Shown one piece after another: positions 1 to 8,003 of a DNA stretch of 64,000 nt. The first letter of the stretch is position 1. Each line of letters opens with the position of its first letter. Under the pieces are notes generated by a model. That model saw nothing but the letters and a program-made list of their open reading frames with translations. It was not told the origin of the DNA and made no database searches. Position numbers and translations under genes: made by a program. The DNA lies in assembly GCF_032380655.1 (NCBI RefSeq), contig NZ_JAWDIY010000009.1:124001-188000 (forward strand). The letters run 5' to 3'. Origin of the DNA: Diplocloster hominis (lineage in GTDB: Bacteria; Bacillota; Clostridia; Lachnospirales; Lachnospiraceae).

Positions 1-207
1 TATGCAGATACGACCTATCCGGCCATCAATCTGTATCTACTGCGGGATGGCGAGCCGGAGGAACTCGTATGCTTTGCGGAATACAACTCGGAGCACAGCC
101 CCTGCCACGAGCTTTGCATCGGCGTCTACACCTCCGATGCGGAGGACACACAGTATTATGGGCCATATCGGCCGGAAAGGGAAACGGAGTATGGAAAAGG
201 TGATTGA
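1..207 (+). CDS. Unknown protein, C-terminal 68 residues only
   Basis: The reading frame is open from the first base and stops with TGA at 205-207, so only the C-terminal end of a protein is visible. It is acidic and rich in Tyr, Glu and Cys (for example CFAEYNSEHSPCHELC). I do not recognise the family. Its last 17 bases overlap the start of the next gene at 191, which suggests translational coupling in a plus-strand operon of small element genes. The N-terminus lies left of the window. Confidence 0.6.
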   Translation, partial: YADTTYPAINLYLLRDGEPEELVCFAEYNSEHSPCHELCIGVYTSDAEDTQYYGPYRPERETEYGKGD

Positions 208-985
208 TAAAAGCCGGGCATATGAAGCCTACCGACTTGCGTGGGATGATATCGCAAAGTTGCTGTCAGATCAAATTAAGGCTGTTCTGGGCCGAAGGTT
301 TCTTCTGCGTGTGTGGCCGGAGGATCAAGGATACTGGGGCGCCCGTGCACTGCATGGGCTGTTTTCGGTTGCTGATTTGAATCGGCTGCTGGATGCTGTA
401 CAAGCAGACGCGGAGACCCGTATGGAAACTCTGCCGGAGGATTCAGAGGCCGTACACGGTTTCGGCATGACACTTGGCTCACTTCTTTTGAAGGCCGCTT
501 TACAGGCGGACTGGAAGTGTGAGATGGTCGAGGACGATGCACTCTGGCTGATCGGTTTTGTCAGCTCGGAAACGCGGCCTTACACGGTGAGCGGTCTTTT
601 AAGAAGGCTCAATCCGGATACGCTGATGTCGGCCAAAGAGATTCTGACATACCTGAAAGACAACGACAGCACTGACCGCACGCTCAGTGATATTAGGCTG
701 CGCTATTATGCCGCGCACGGAAATGAGCTGTGCTGGCGCTATCCCATCTGCGACGGAATCCATGCCGGTGCGTTTATCCTGGCCACAAAAGACGGCTATC
801 TGAGTCTACCCTACAACAGTATGGACGAGGAAGACTATGAAATCCTGGTATTGGATGACGCTGTATTTCACGATCCGGCATCACTTACTACCTTTCTGTC
901 AAACTGGGAGGATTTCTCTGCCGACCTGACGGATGCCATGCGCGAGATGCGCCGCATTCTGGAAGGAGGCGAAGAGGATGCCTGA
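191..985 (+). CDS. Unknown 264-aa element protein
   Basis: The frame stays open upstream of 191, but that part is compositionally odd and overlaps the previous gene, so I chose the ATG at 191. The protein has no signal peptide or membrane segment. It is acidic and mixed helical in character, with a Trp-rich central part (WKCEMVEDDALWLIGFV near residue 110). I do not recognise a domain. It overlaps the next gene by 8 bases, so it is one member of the translationally coupled run that continues to 1,920. A role in element biology is only inferred from position. Confidence 0.65.
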   Translation: MEKVIDKSRAYEAYRLAWDDIAKLLSDQIKAVLGRRFLLRVWPEDQGYWGARALHGLFSVADLNRLLDAVQADAETRMETLPEDSEAVHGFGMTLGSLLLKAALQADWKCEMVEDDALWLIGFVSSETRPYTVSGLLRRLNPDTLMSAKEILTYLKDNDSTDRTLSDIRLRYYAAHGNELCWRYPICDGIHAGAFILATKDGYLSLPYNSMDEEDYEILVLDDAVFHDPASLTTFLSNWEDFSADLTDAMREMRRILEGGEEDA

Positions 986-1172
986 TGCGGTTAAACCCGA
1001 GATCTGTCTGACAGGAAAGCTTCTGTACCCGGTACATATCGGCTTACCGGCATATATTCAGGAGACTGACGGATACCGAAGGACTTCCACAGTCTGTGCT
1101 ATTCTGGCAGACACACAAGAAGCTACCGTGATTGAAACGCGCAATAGCGTGTATTCCATTCAGAAAGTATGA
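978..1172 (+). CDS. Small unknown protein, 64 aa
   Basis: The ATG at 978 follows a strong GGAAGGAGG about ten bases upstream and overlaps the end of the preceding gene. The product is short and soluble, with a LTGKLLYPVHIGLPAYIQ stretch that looks like beta structure. No known domain was recognised. Tight packing with its neighbours and a good ribosome binding site support a real gene. Function is unknown. Confidence 0.55.
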   Translation: MPDAVKPEICLTGKLLYPVHIGLPAYIQETDGYRRTSTVCAILADTQEATVIETRNSVYSIQKV

Positions 1173-1180
1173 GGTGCAGT

Positions 1181-1609
1181 ATGAACAACAATATCGACTG
1201 GATCATCCATCTTGTAGCAAACGGAGCCTGTGACGAGTGCGGGAAGGAGGAAAAAGGATTCCTGCCCTATACCTGCAATGCGCATACTCATGGCATGGAG
1301 AAATATGGCCACCCGGATTTTCAAGTGGTTCTGAGCCTTCCTCCACGTGAAATTGGAAGGATCCTCAACACAATGGGGCTTAGGGTTCAGGAAGGAGAAC
1401 GCTTTCAGGCCGGCAGGTATGTATCCGGCATCTATGCCGACTGCGATATTCGTCTGGATGAATTTCGGGAAACGGGACGCAATGTGCTGCGTGCAGTCAT
1501 ACCGGATCGGCAGAATCGTTTTCCGGAAGACCCACAGTGCGAAGACCCATATCGACTGCAGAGCATGGATACAGAGGATCTGTATGAGAGAGAAGGTGCA
1601 TTGTCGTGA
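1181..1609 (+). CDS. DUF4262-like protein, 142 aa
   Basis: The start ATG at 1181 lies eight bases after the preceding stop. The order of motifs fits DUF4262, a family of small soluble proteins of unknown function. There is an N-terminal CDEC pair, then FLPYTCNAHTHGMEKYGHPD, then a block resembling LPPREIGRILNTMGLRVQEG in which the family usually has the helix Ile-Leu-Asn and the turn V-x-x-G-x-x-F. I see this by pattern only. The TGA stop overlaps the GTG start of the next gene. Confidence 0.65.
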   Translation: MNNNIDWIIHLVANGACDECGKEEKGFLPYTCNAHTHGMEKYGHPDFQVVLSLPPREIGRILNTMGLRVQEGERFQAGRYVSGIYADCDIRLDEFRETGRNVLRAVIPDRQNRFPEDPQCEDPYRLQSMDTEDLYEREGALS

Positions 1610-1920
1610 AAATTGCCATCTACCAGATTGCGATGGAGCGCGATGAGAACCGTCTTGCATTTCAGAGCCTGAATCACATCATATCGGTCAGTAATGGTCG
1701 AGTCCCTGCAGAGCTTTATGACTGCGTTTTTGCCGGAGAAGTTTCTGCGCAAACACTGGAGGATATCTTCTATGTTTTCAACATGGAGCACCCTTCCGGT
1801 TACAAAGGGCGGTCGCTCTCGGTCTCCGATGTGGTGGAAATATTTCTTGCATCAGGAGGAAGTGAGTTCTATTACTGTGAGCCAATCGGGTTCAAGCGGA
1901 TTCGCTTTGGAAAGGGGTAA
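1606..1920 (+). CDS. YodL-like small protein, 104 aa
   Basis: This gene starts with GTG at 1606, overlapping the previous stop by four bases. The opening MKIAIYQIAMERDENRLAFQ is typical of YodL-domain proteins found in mobile elements of Firmicutes, where they often occur alone or attached to larger proteins. Function is unknown for the family. The end SEFYYCEPIGFKRIRF also fits such proteins. It is the last of the coupled run 191-1,920 and is followed by a hairpin. Confidence 0.6.
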   Translation: MKIAIYQIAMERDENRLAFQSLNHIISVSNGRVPAELYDCVFAGEVSAQTLEDIFYVFNMEHPSGYKGRSLSVSDVVEIFLASGGSEFYYCEPIGFKRIRFGKG

Positions 1921-1963
1921 ACCAAACGCTGAGCACAAAAATAAATCAGGCTTTACAGCACAA

Positions 1964-1995
1964 ACAGGAGGCGTCGAATTATCGGCGCCTCCTGT
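1964..1995 (+). terminator. Hairpin between YodL-like and YkgJ genes
   Basis: A ten base-pair stem (ACAGGAGGCG with CGCCTCCTGT) encloses a 12-base loop. No T run follows, and the hairpin ends about 22 bases before the next ATG. It could be a weak terminator or a translation-modulating structure. Confidence 0.45.
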
Positions 1996-2017
1996 GGCCT
2001 AAAAGGAGAATATCACA

Positions 2018-2698
2018 ATGAACATCGAAGAAGTCTTATCAACAACGCACAGAATCTCTCCTCGTGAGAGGGTTCCCTTTCACTGCGCCTGCTGCGGCGA
2101 GTGCTGCCGCCATGTCCGGCAAAGCGTTCCCTTGGAAAGTCCGGATGTATTCCGGCTGACACGGCTGCTGCGGGAAAAGGACAAGGGAATCATTTGCATG
2201 GACGACTTTATTGCGCGGTATACCGAACTTGCCCTACTGGACGAATGTGGGTATTTCATGCTCATGCTGAAAGTTACAGGTGTTGACGACGCCTGTATTT
2301 TTCTGAAAGAAAATCGGTGTATGGTCCATGCGGCAAAACCAAGAACCTGCCGGATCTATCCATTCGTTGCCGGTATCGGAGATGACGGCCAGCCGGAATA
2401 TCTGGTGAGCCGCGAAAAGGAACACCATTTCAAAGGCCCGGCCGTTCATGTAAAGACATGGATGAAACGGCGGTTTACCGAGGAAGACAAAGCTTTTCTC
2501 AGAATGGATCTTGGTTCTGCTCGGGATATTGCACGACTCATGCGTCGGATACCCGAATTCCATCGGCAACAGGCGATGCTCCTGTTCTGGCGATATAAGT
2601 ATTCGGATTTCGACTTAGATCAGCCGTTCCTAAAGCAATATGCAAAAAATCTTCAACAGCTCAAGGCCGCACTGGCCCTGTTGGCGGAGCAGCCATAA
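2018..2698 (+). CDS. YkgJ-family cysteine-cluster protein, 226 aa
   Basis: The protein carries the YkgJ/CxxCxxxCC signature near its N-terminus (FHCACCGECCRHV, about residues 25-37) and the second family block VHAAKPRTCRIYPF around residue 105. These Cys residues are thought to bind zinc or an iron-sulfur cluster. The biochemical role of the family is not established. The C-terminal half is helical and lacks further motifs. The next gene is a second, divergent member of the same family. AAAAGGAG precedes the ATG. The element location is unusual, since YkgJ proteins are usually chromosomal. Confidence 0.8.
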   Translation: MNIEEVLSTTHRISPRERVPFHCACCGECCRHVRQSVPLESPDVFRLTRLLREKDKGIICMDDFIARYTELALLDECGYFMLMLKVTGVDDACIFLKENRCMVHAAKPRTCRIYPFVAGIGDDGQPEYLVSREKEHHFKGPAVHVKTWMKRRFTEEDKAFLRMDLGSARDIARLMRRIPEFHRQQAMLLFWRYKYSDFDLDQPFLKQYAKNLQQLKAALALLAEQP

Positions 2699-2740
2699 CC
2701 AATACAAACCGACGATTATTCTATGAAAAGGAGAAGTAAA

Positions 2741-3472
2741 ATGGATCAAAGATTACAACACATTGTGGAGCACTACGACGAGATGTGCATCGGAACGGAT
2801 GAGCATTTTCGTTTTCACTGCAAGCAGTGCGGGAAGTGCTGCATCAACCGGGAGGATATTCTCCTGAATCCCAAAGACCTCTACAACATATCCAAGGAGC
2901 TGGGACTTGCGCCACGGGACACCATTGCACAATATTGCGAGGTATATCTGGGGCAAAACTCCCGAATCCCCATTGTACGGCTCAAGCCGAGAGGATCTAT
3001 TAAGCGTTGCCCGCTGCTCATGGACCGGAAATGTTCTGTTCATAATGCAAAGCCTACGGTTTGCGCCCTGTTCCCACTGGGCCGCAGCATAAAGCTGGAT
3101 GCGAAAGAAACGGATCCGAACGCCATTGAGCGTGCCAGAATCCAGTATATCATCAACTCCATTGAGTGCGGAGATCGTTCCGAAGAGCATACCGTACGCG
3201 AGTGGGTAGAAAGCTTCGGCATACCCATCCACGACAACGATTTTATTGCATGGCAGAAAGCGCTGTTCTCTGTAAGACAGCAAATCGTGGAGCTGGAGAA
3301 AATGCTTCCTGACAAATCCATGGAGCGGGTCTGGTCCATTACCTATCAGGCGCTGTATCTCAATTATGACATTCAGGAGGATTTCCGGGAACAGTTCCAA
3401 AAAAACAGCGACCGTCTTATCGACGCACTTGAACATCTGCCGGCATTGTGGAAGGAGCTCAGCCATGAATGA
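2741..3472 (+). CDS. YkgJ-family cysteine-cluster protein, 243 aa
   Basis: I chose the ATG at 2741 because AAAGGAG lies nine bases before it; an upstream ATG at 2723 overlaps that site. The signature FHCKQCGKCCINRED (about residues 26-40) and the second block VHNAKPTVCALFPLGRS match the YkgJ family. It is clearly related to the neighbour at 2018 but diverged, so this is an old pair and not a recent duplication. The stop overlaps the ATG at 3465 by eight bases, which couples it to the next gene. Metal or Fe-S binding is inferred from the family. Confidence 0.8.
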   Translation: MDQRLQHIVEHYDEMCIGTDEHFRFHCKQCGKCCINREDILLNPKDLYNISKELGLAPRDTIAQYCEVYLGQNSRIPIVRLKPRGSIKRCPLLMDRKCSVHNAKPTVCALFPLGRSIKLDAKETDPNAIERARIQYIINSIECGDRSEEHTVREWVESFGIPIHDNDFIAWQKALFSVRQQIVELEKMLPDKSMERVWSITYQALYLNYDIQEDFREQFQKNSDRLIDALEHLPALWKELSHE

Positions 3473-4106
3473 CGACCGCAACCGTAGCCAAATCATTCGC
3501 GTCGATGCACGCAACTGTTTTGTGGAAAGTCTGAATGATGCCTTTGAGATTGGGAAAGCGCACTTTACATTTGCCTCTTACGACCTTAGCAAGCCCTCCG
3601 GCCAGCGTCAGACCAACAGCATTCAAATCTACATCGATATGGCGGAGGTGTTGGAGTTGTGCCGGAAGCTGGTGGGTGGTGAATTGCGCTATCTAATGCA
3701 GGCTAAGAAGAAAAATGGCGACAGCACGCCGCTCTATCAGTGTCTTGGTGGCACTTCTGCGGAAAAGCTCGCAAGGTACGGACGGGCACGGGCGGATGGG
3801 AAAAGCCTGTCGCGGACTGCGCAGCTCGTCTGCGGCAGTAAGACGGATTTTCTTTTCGTTGCTGACAGCGGTCCCGGAGAAACCAACGCCAAAGGCTTGA
3901 TCGTGCCGCGGTTCGGAAAGAATCCTGAAAACCATGTCTCGGTCAGCATGACTTTTGAGCTGCTCAGCGAGCTTATGCTGATGACCAAAACCCACTACCA
4001 GTCGTGGCTGACGGCATACTATCTGCAGAACCCGATAAAATCAGTGACAATGCCGGTGCAGGAAACGCATGCAGCGCACGATAGCAGCCCGAATACACTC
4101 TTCTGA
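3465..4106 (+). CDS. Unknown 213-aa protein (gene A)
   Basis: The ATG at 3465 overlaps the previous stop, with GGAGCTC just upstream. The protein is soluble, with an N-terminal beta-rich part and a central repeat-like turn (GKSLSRTAQLVCGSKTDFLF). I do not recognise the domain. Its last 112 codons lie in a ~740-bp segment that recurs at 12,019-12,759, where only that 3' portion is present. Gene A here is therefore the intact copy and the downstream one is a fragment. Function unknown. Confidence 0.65.
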   Translation: MNDDRNRSQIIRVDARNCFVESLNDAFEIGKAHFTFASYDLSKPSGQRQTNSIQIYIDMAEVLELCRKLVGGELRYLMQAKKKNGDSTPLYQCLGGTSAEKLARYGRARADGKSLSRTAQLVCGSKTDFLFVADSGPGETNAKGLIVPRFGKNPENHVSVSMTFELLSELMLMTKTHYQSWLTAYYLQNPIKSVTMPVQETHAAHDSSPNTLF

Positions 4107-4116
4107 AGTACAGCCC

Positions 4117-4445
4117 ATGAGGTTTCGTACATTCAGAGAAAGCATCCGAAACATGGGTGGTGTGAGGGCAAGTAACGATGTGTATTTTGCACAGACACAA
4201 TCGCAGTATACTGCCGCTTTTTGCCGGAGTATCCGGCGAAATCTAAGAGGGACAGCACAATCAGCTGTTGCTGGCTTAATGGAGGCGGGGGCTACAGCGG
4301 CGTGTATGCCGAAGAATTAAGGGTGAAGAATGGCTGCGTATATCGGGGTTGCGCCCTTCTATCAAACGGAGTTGATGCTGTCGAGACGGTTCGTGCCATC
4401 AAAACGATTGAGGATTGCCTGTGGAAGCAGTATCCTCAATACTGA
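4117..4445 (+). pseudogene. Frameshifted copy of the 109-aa repeat gene
   Basis: This copy begins with the same ATG-AGG-TTT codons as the intact gene at 12365. It has only five T in the tract at 4218-4222, where the other copy has six. The deletion shifts the frame after about 35 codons, and the remainder (ending QYPQY) continues in another frame to 4445. Either this copy is inactive or it is expressed by slippage on the T run. Codons downstream of the shift are still well conserved, so the change may be recent. Confidence 0.7.
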
Positions 4446-4471
4446 CATTTCAGCGATACAGTATAGCAGTG

Positions 4472-4505
4472 CGGAGGAGCTTGCTTTTGCAAGCTCCTCC
4501 GTTTT
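4472..4505 (+). terminator. Intrinsic terminator of repeat copy 1
   Basis: The stem CGGAGGAGCTTGC pairs with GCAAGCTCCTCCG and is followed by a short T run. It lies between the plus-strand repeat genes and the end of the minus-strand ABC gene, so it may act on both strands. The loop is TTTT here and AAAA in copy 2. Confidence 0.8.
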
Positions 4506-4528
4506 GCGTATAAGTATCTTTTGCGGCG

Positions 4529-6265
4529 TCAGGTAATGCTCCACTCCCGCGCCTTTGTTTGCTCTGAAATCATACGGGCATACCACCCGTTTTGTGCCAA
4601 TAGCTCCTTGTGGTTTCCGCGCTCACAAATTATTCCTTCGTCCAGCACAAGGATCTGATCCGCCCCGATGATCGTATTCAGACGATGCGCAATGACAATT
4701 ACCGTCTTGTCTTTCATCAGAGCGTCCAGCGCCCTATGAATCTCTTTCTCATTGTCTGCATCCAAACTGGAAGTGGTTTCATCCAACAAGACGATAGGTG
4801 CATCCTTGATGAGAGCGCGTGCAATGGAGATTCGCTGCTTCTCGCCGCCGGAAAGGGTATTTCCACCTTCGCCCACCACGGTATCGTAGCCGTCCGGCAA
4901 CGCCGAAATAAACTCGTGGCATTGCGCCGCCTTTGCTACCGCGATGATTTCCTCCATACTCGCACCCGGCTTTCCCACCCGGATGTTGTTCGCTATGGTG
5001 TCATGCAGCAGATAAACGTCCTGAAAGACGATGGCCATTTTCCCTGTCAGCGCATCCGGTGACTGTTCCCGAATATCTGAGCCTCCAATCGTAATGGAGC
5101 CCTTTGACACATCCCAAAACCGGGAAATCAGGCTGATGATCGTGGTTTTACCACTGCCGGATGGCCCTACCAGTGCCGTCGTCGTCCCCGGCTTCACAGA
5201 AAAGGAAACGTCATGCAACACGGGTACATTCTTTTCATAAGCGAAATTTACATGGGAAAAGCTGACATCAAATGCGTTAAGCTGCGCTGCATCCTCACGA
5301 TACGGCAAGGGTGTCTCCTGCCGAACCTGTAAGATGTTCTCCGCCGCCTTACTGAGATACTTCAATTCCGGGTACAGACTGCCGAGCGTTGCCATCATGC
5401 TGGAAAGCGATACGCCTATCATCAGTAGGGCGATCATGCGCTGTGTATCGATTACTCCCGCCTGATATAAGGCCGGAGCCAAAATTAACGCTGCCGGAAG
5501 AATCAACGAGGTCACAAAACTGAAGGAGATAGAAAAAGGCATAATTGAGAGTTCCAGTTTTACGGAATCTTTTTTTAAGGAGGTAAAGCTATCGTCAAGG
5601 CGCTGAAACTTTTCGCCTGTCATGTTATAGAGCTTAAAGGTTCTGATTCCATTGATGTACTCCACAATGCGGGAGATCACACGACTAACGCTTGCTCGCT
5701 GCCTGCCGCCGTATTTCTGTGACATCGCTCCACTCAGACGCATCAAAGGGAACGCGATCAGGATCAGCACCGTAGCAATCAGTCCATACTGCCATGAAAC
5801 CATAAAGGCAAACAGGAGAGCCAGAGCGCTGAAGAACAGCACCTTTATCAAACTCGCCAGAGAATGTGTCAAAACCTGTTCAAAGTCAGTAATATCTGTA
5901 GTCAGCGTACTCATGAGGCGGCCGATGCTGTTCTTGTTGAAATATCCAAGATTCAGGCTGCGGATATGATCGCCGAGAGCAAGGCGTTGCTGCGCCGAAA
6001 TATCTGCACCGCGATACTGTACTTGCGTATAGTTTATGGAAAAAAGGATCGCCCGCATGAGAAACAGCAGTACGAGAATGACGCCGTACAAGGTCAATCT
6101 TTGCATTGTAAAGACGCCGCCGATCAGCTCGATAATCGTCATAATCATTGTGCTGAACATACCCATGTGAAGCAGGGCATCCACACAGGACAGCACAATG
6201 GGTAGATACAGAGACTTTATATTTTTACCGGCTACCCGGTGAATCATTTTGAATGTGTAATTCAT
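4529..6265 (-). CDS. ABC exporter-type half-transporter, 578 aa
   Basis: Six membrane helices in the first ~300 residues are followed by an ATPase domain with Walker A GPSGSGKTT, signature LSGGEKQRISIARAL and Walker B IVLLDETTSSLD. The start at 6265 follows AGGAGGTGACAGC and overlaps the previous stop as ATGA, so it is coupled to the ABC gene at 6262-7992. The two probably form a heterodimer in the membrane. Exporter-fold pairs beside ECF genes sometimes act in siderophore or haem traffic (IrtAB, YbtPQ type), but the substrate here cannot be read from the sequence. It is the last gene of the TetR-led operon. Confidence 0.88.
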   Translation of the reverse strand: MNYTFKMIHRVAGKNIKSLYLPIVLSCVDALLHMGMFSTMIMTIIELIGGVFTMQRLTLYGVILVLLFLMRAILFSINYTQVQYRGADISAQQRLALGDHIRSLNLGYFNKNSIGRLMSTLTTDITDFEQVLTHSLASLIKVLFFSALALLFAFMVSWQYGLIATVLILIAFPLMRLSGAMSQKYGGRQRASVSRVISRIVEYINGIRTFKLYNMTGEKFQRLDDSFTSLKKDSVKLELSIMPFSISFSFVTSLILPAALILAPALYQAGVIDTQRMIALLMIGVSLSSMMATLGSLYPELKYLSKAAENILQVRQETPLPYREDAAQLNAFDVSFSHVNFAYEKNVPVLHDVSFSVKPGTTTALVGPSGSGKTTIISLISRFWDVSKGSITIGGSDIREQSPDALTGKMAIVFQDVYLLHDTIANNIRVGKPGASMEEIIAVAKAAQCHEFISALPDGYDTVVGEGGNTLSGGEKQRISIARALIKDAPIVLLDETTSSLDADNEKEIHRALDALMKDKTVIVIAHRLNTIIGADQILVLDEGIICERGNHKELLAQNGWYARMISEQTKAREWSIT

Positions 6266-7992
6266 GCTGTCACCTCCTGCGTATAACTGCGCCACATATC
6301 GGCATACCGCCCGCCCTTTGACACCAGTTCATCATGTTTTCCTTTTTCCAAAAGGCGTCCTTCGTGGAATACACAAATCTGATCTGCACCCGTAATCGTA
6401 TGGAGCCGGTGAGCGATCATGATGGTGGTTTTGCCTTTCAGCAAGTGCGATAAGGCAAGCTGGATTTTATGTTCGTTTTCCAAGTCCGCAAAGCTGGTCG
6501 CTTCATCGAAGATAATAATGGGAGAATCTTTCAAAATTGCCCGCGCAATGCAAATTCGCTGCTTTTCTCCGCCCGACAGCTTTACGCCGTCCTCGCCCAA
6601 TTTAGTTTTGTAGCCATTCGGAAGGCTCATAATAAAATCGTGGATCTGCGCAGCTTTGGCCGCGGCCTCTACTTGCTGGGGCGTAGCTTCTTTGTTTCCA
6701 ATGGCGATATTTTCATAAATACTGTCATGCAGCGTAAAGGTTTCCTGAAATACAAAGGACACCAAGTCCATCAGATTATCATTTTTCAATTCTAAAATGT
6801 TCTTTCCGCCGATGCAGATGCTGCCCTCCGCGACCTCCCAAAACTTAGGGATAAGCTGTGCAGCGGTGGTTTTTCCGGCCCCGGAAGCCCCGACAAAGGC
6901 GGTCAGGCTGCCCGCAGGCAGAGACAGCGTGATGTTTTTCAGCACGTCGCTCTTGTCATATCGGAAAGTAACGTCCTCAAAGCTCACACCATAAGGCTGT
7001 GCGCGGTCTAAGGTCTGTATTCCCTCTGTTGTGCAGGGCAGATCCATAATGGTTTGGATTCGCCCCACGCCGCTCATGATCTGACTGAACATCATGGCAA
7101 AATTCATCAGATTGAGCAGACCGGAGAGAAACACCATACTCATGACCATAAAATACAAATAATCCTGCATGGGCAATGCTCCTCGGAAGTAGAGCAGGCC
7201 GCCCAGCGGCAGGGCAAAAAGGATTCCGCTTTCAACCAATGCCACAAACAGGCCGTAGGTATATCCCTGACTTTTGGTGCAGCGTTTCCAGAACGCATTG
7301 TATTCCTCTACCGTGTCTGCATAGTCCCGATAGCTCTCAGCGGTCATATTGTAGGCTTTCATTACGGGCATCCCGTTGATGAACTGCATGATCGCCGTGT
7401 TCAGCTTTTCCAGCAGGCGATGATAGGTCGGCATCTGTTTCCCGGTAATCGCCATTGCCACACCTTGAATAATAAGCCCCAGCACCACAGGCACCAGCAA
7501 GCACAAAGCCATGGGGACATTGATCGTGAGCAGGTAAATGAATACGATCACAGGCGCGCATATTGCAGAGGTCACGTCCGGAATCTGATGAGCCAAAAAT
7601 CTCTCAATCCGTTCCACATCTTCAATGATGACTTTTTTGATCTCACCCGAAGCATGGTCGGTGAAGAATCCCAAATTCACTTTTGCAATGTGCCTGCTGA
7701 TCTGCGTGCGCACGTTGTATAGCGTGTTAAAGGCTCCAATGTGAGAAAATGTTCCTGAAACAATGGAGCAGAGAAATTTTCCTGCAATCGCTGCTGCGGC
7801 AATCAAGCCATAGCGCAAAGCATTTCCTTCACCATCCAGCAAAACCAAGATGCTTCGATACACCATGACATACGGGACAAACGAGCATAATGCGCTGGCA
7901 ATCCCGAACAGGGCAGATACAAACAGATGCAATTTATACTTCCCGGCCAACTGCATTAAATAAGCAGTGCCGGATTTTCTTTTCTTTTCCAT
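6262..7992 (-). CDS. ABC exporter-type half-transporter, 576 aa
   Basis: I chose the ATG at 7992, which has AGGAGGCGCT directly before it. There are six membrane segments and then an ATPase with Walker A GASGAGKTT and signature LSGGEKQRICIARAIL. The Walker B end reads IIIFDEATSFADLENE, so the usual SALD D-loop is replaced by SFAD. One altered site is common in heterodimeric ABC systems with one degenerate ATP site. It overlaps the next ABC gene by four bases and follows the ECF ATPase by about 11 bases. The partner and substrate are inferred only. Confidence 0.88.
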   Translation of the reverse strand: MEKKRKSGTAYLMQLAGKYKLHLFVSALFGIASALCSFVPYVMVYRSILVLLDGEGNALRYGLIAAAAIAGKFLCSIVSGTFSHIGAFNTLYNVRTQISRHIAKVNLGFFTDHASGEIKKVIIEDVERIERFLAHQIPDVTSAICAPVIVFIYLLTINVPMALCLLVPVVLGLIIQGVAMAITGKQMPTYHRLLEKLNTAIMQFINGMPVMKAYNMTAESYRDYADTVEEYNAFWKRCTKSQGYTYGLFVALVESGILFALPLGGLLYFRGALPMQDYLYFMVMSMVFLSGLLNLMNFAMMFSQIMSGVGRIQTIMDLPCTTEGIQTLDRAQPYGVSFEDVTFRYDKSDVLKNITLSLPAGSLTAFVGASGAGKTTAAQLIPKFWEVAEGSICIGGKNILELKNDNLMDLVSFVFQETFTLHDSIYENIAIGNKEATPQQVEAAAKAAQIHDFIMSLPNGYKTKLGEDGVKLSGGEKQRICIARAILKDSPIIIFDEATSFADLENEHKIQLALSHLLKGKTTIMIAHRLHTITGADQICVFHEGRLLEKGKHDELVSKGGRYADMWRSYTQEVTA

Positions 7993-8003
7993 AGCGCCTC
8001 CTG

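Larger units (their letters stand above)
3771..4509 (+). repeat. Direct repeat copy 1 flanking the transport cassette
   Basis: This ~740-bp segment matches 12,019-12,759 in the same orientation, offset by 8,248-8,249 bases with scattered substitutions of a few percent. It holds the 3' half of gene A, a small downstream gene and a terminator hairpin. Together the copies bracket the minus-strand TetR/ECF/ABC cassette and a relaxase remnant. Recombination between them would excise a circle of about 8.25 kb. Confidence 0.9.

Noticed and set aside
2753..3514. 253-aa minus-strand reading frame under the second YkgJ gene
   Set aside because: It is antisense to a gene with clear motifs, has no ribosome binding site and shows no domain.
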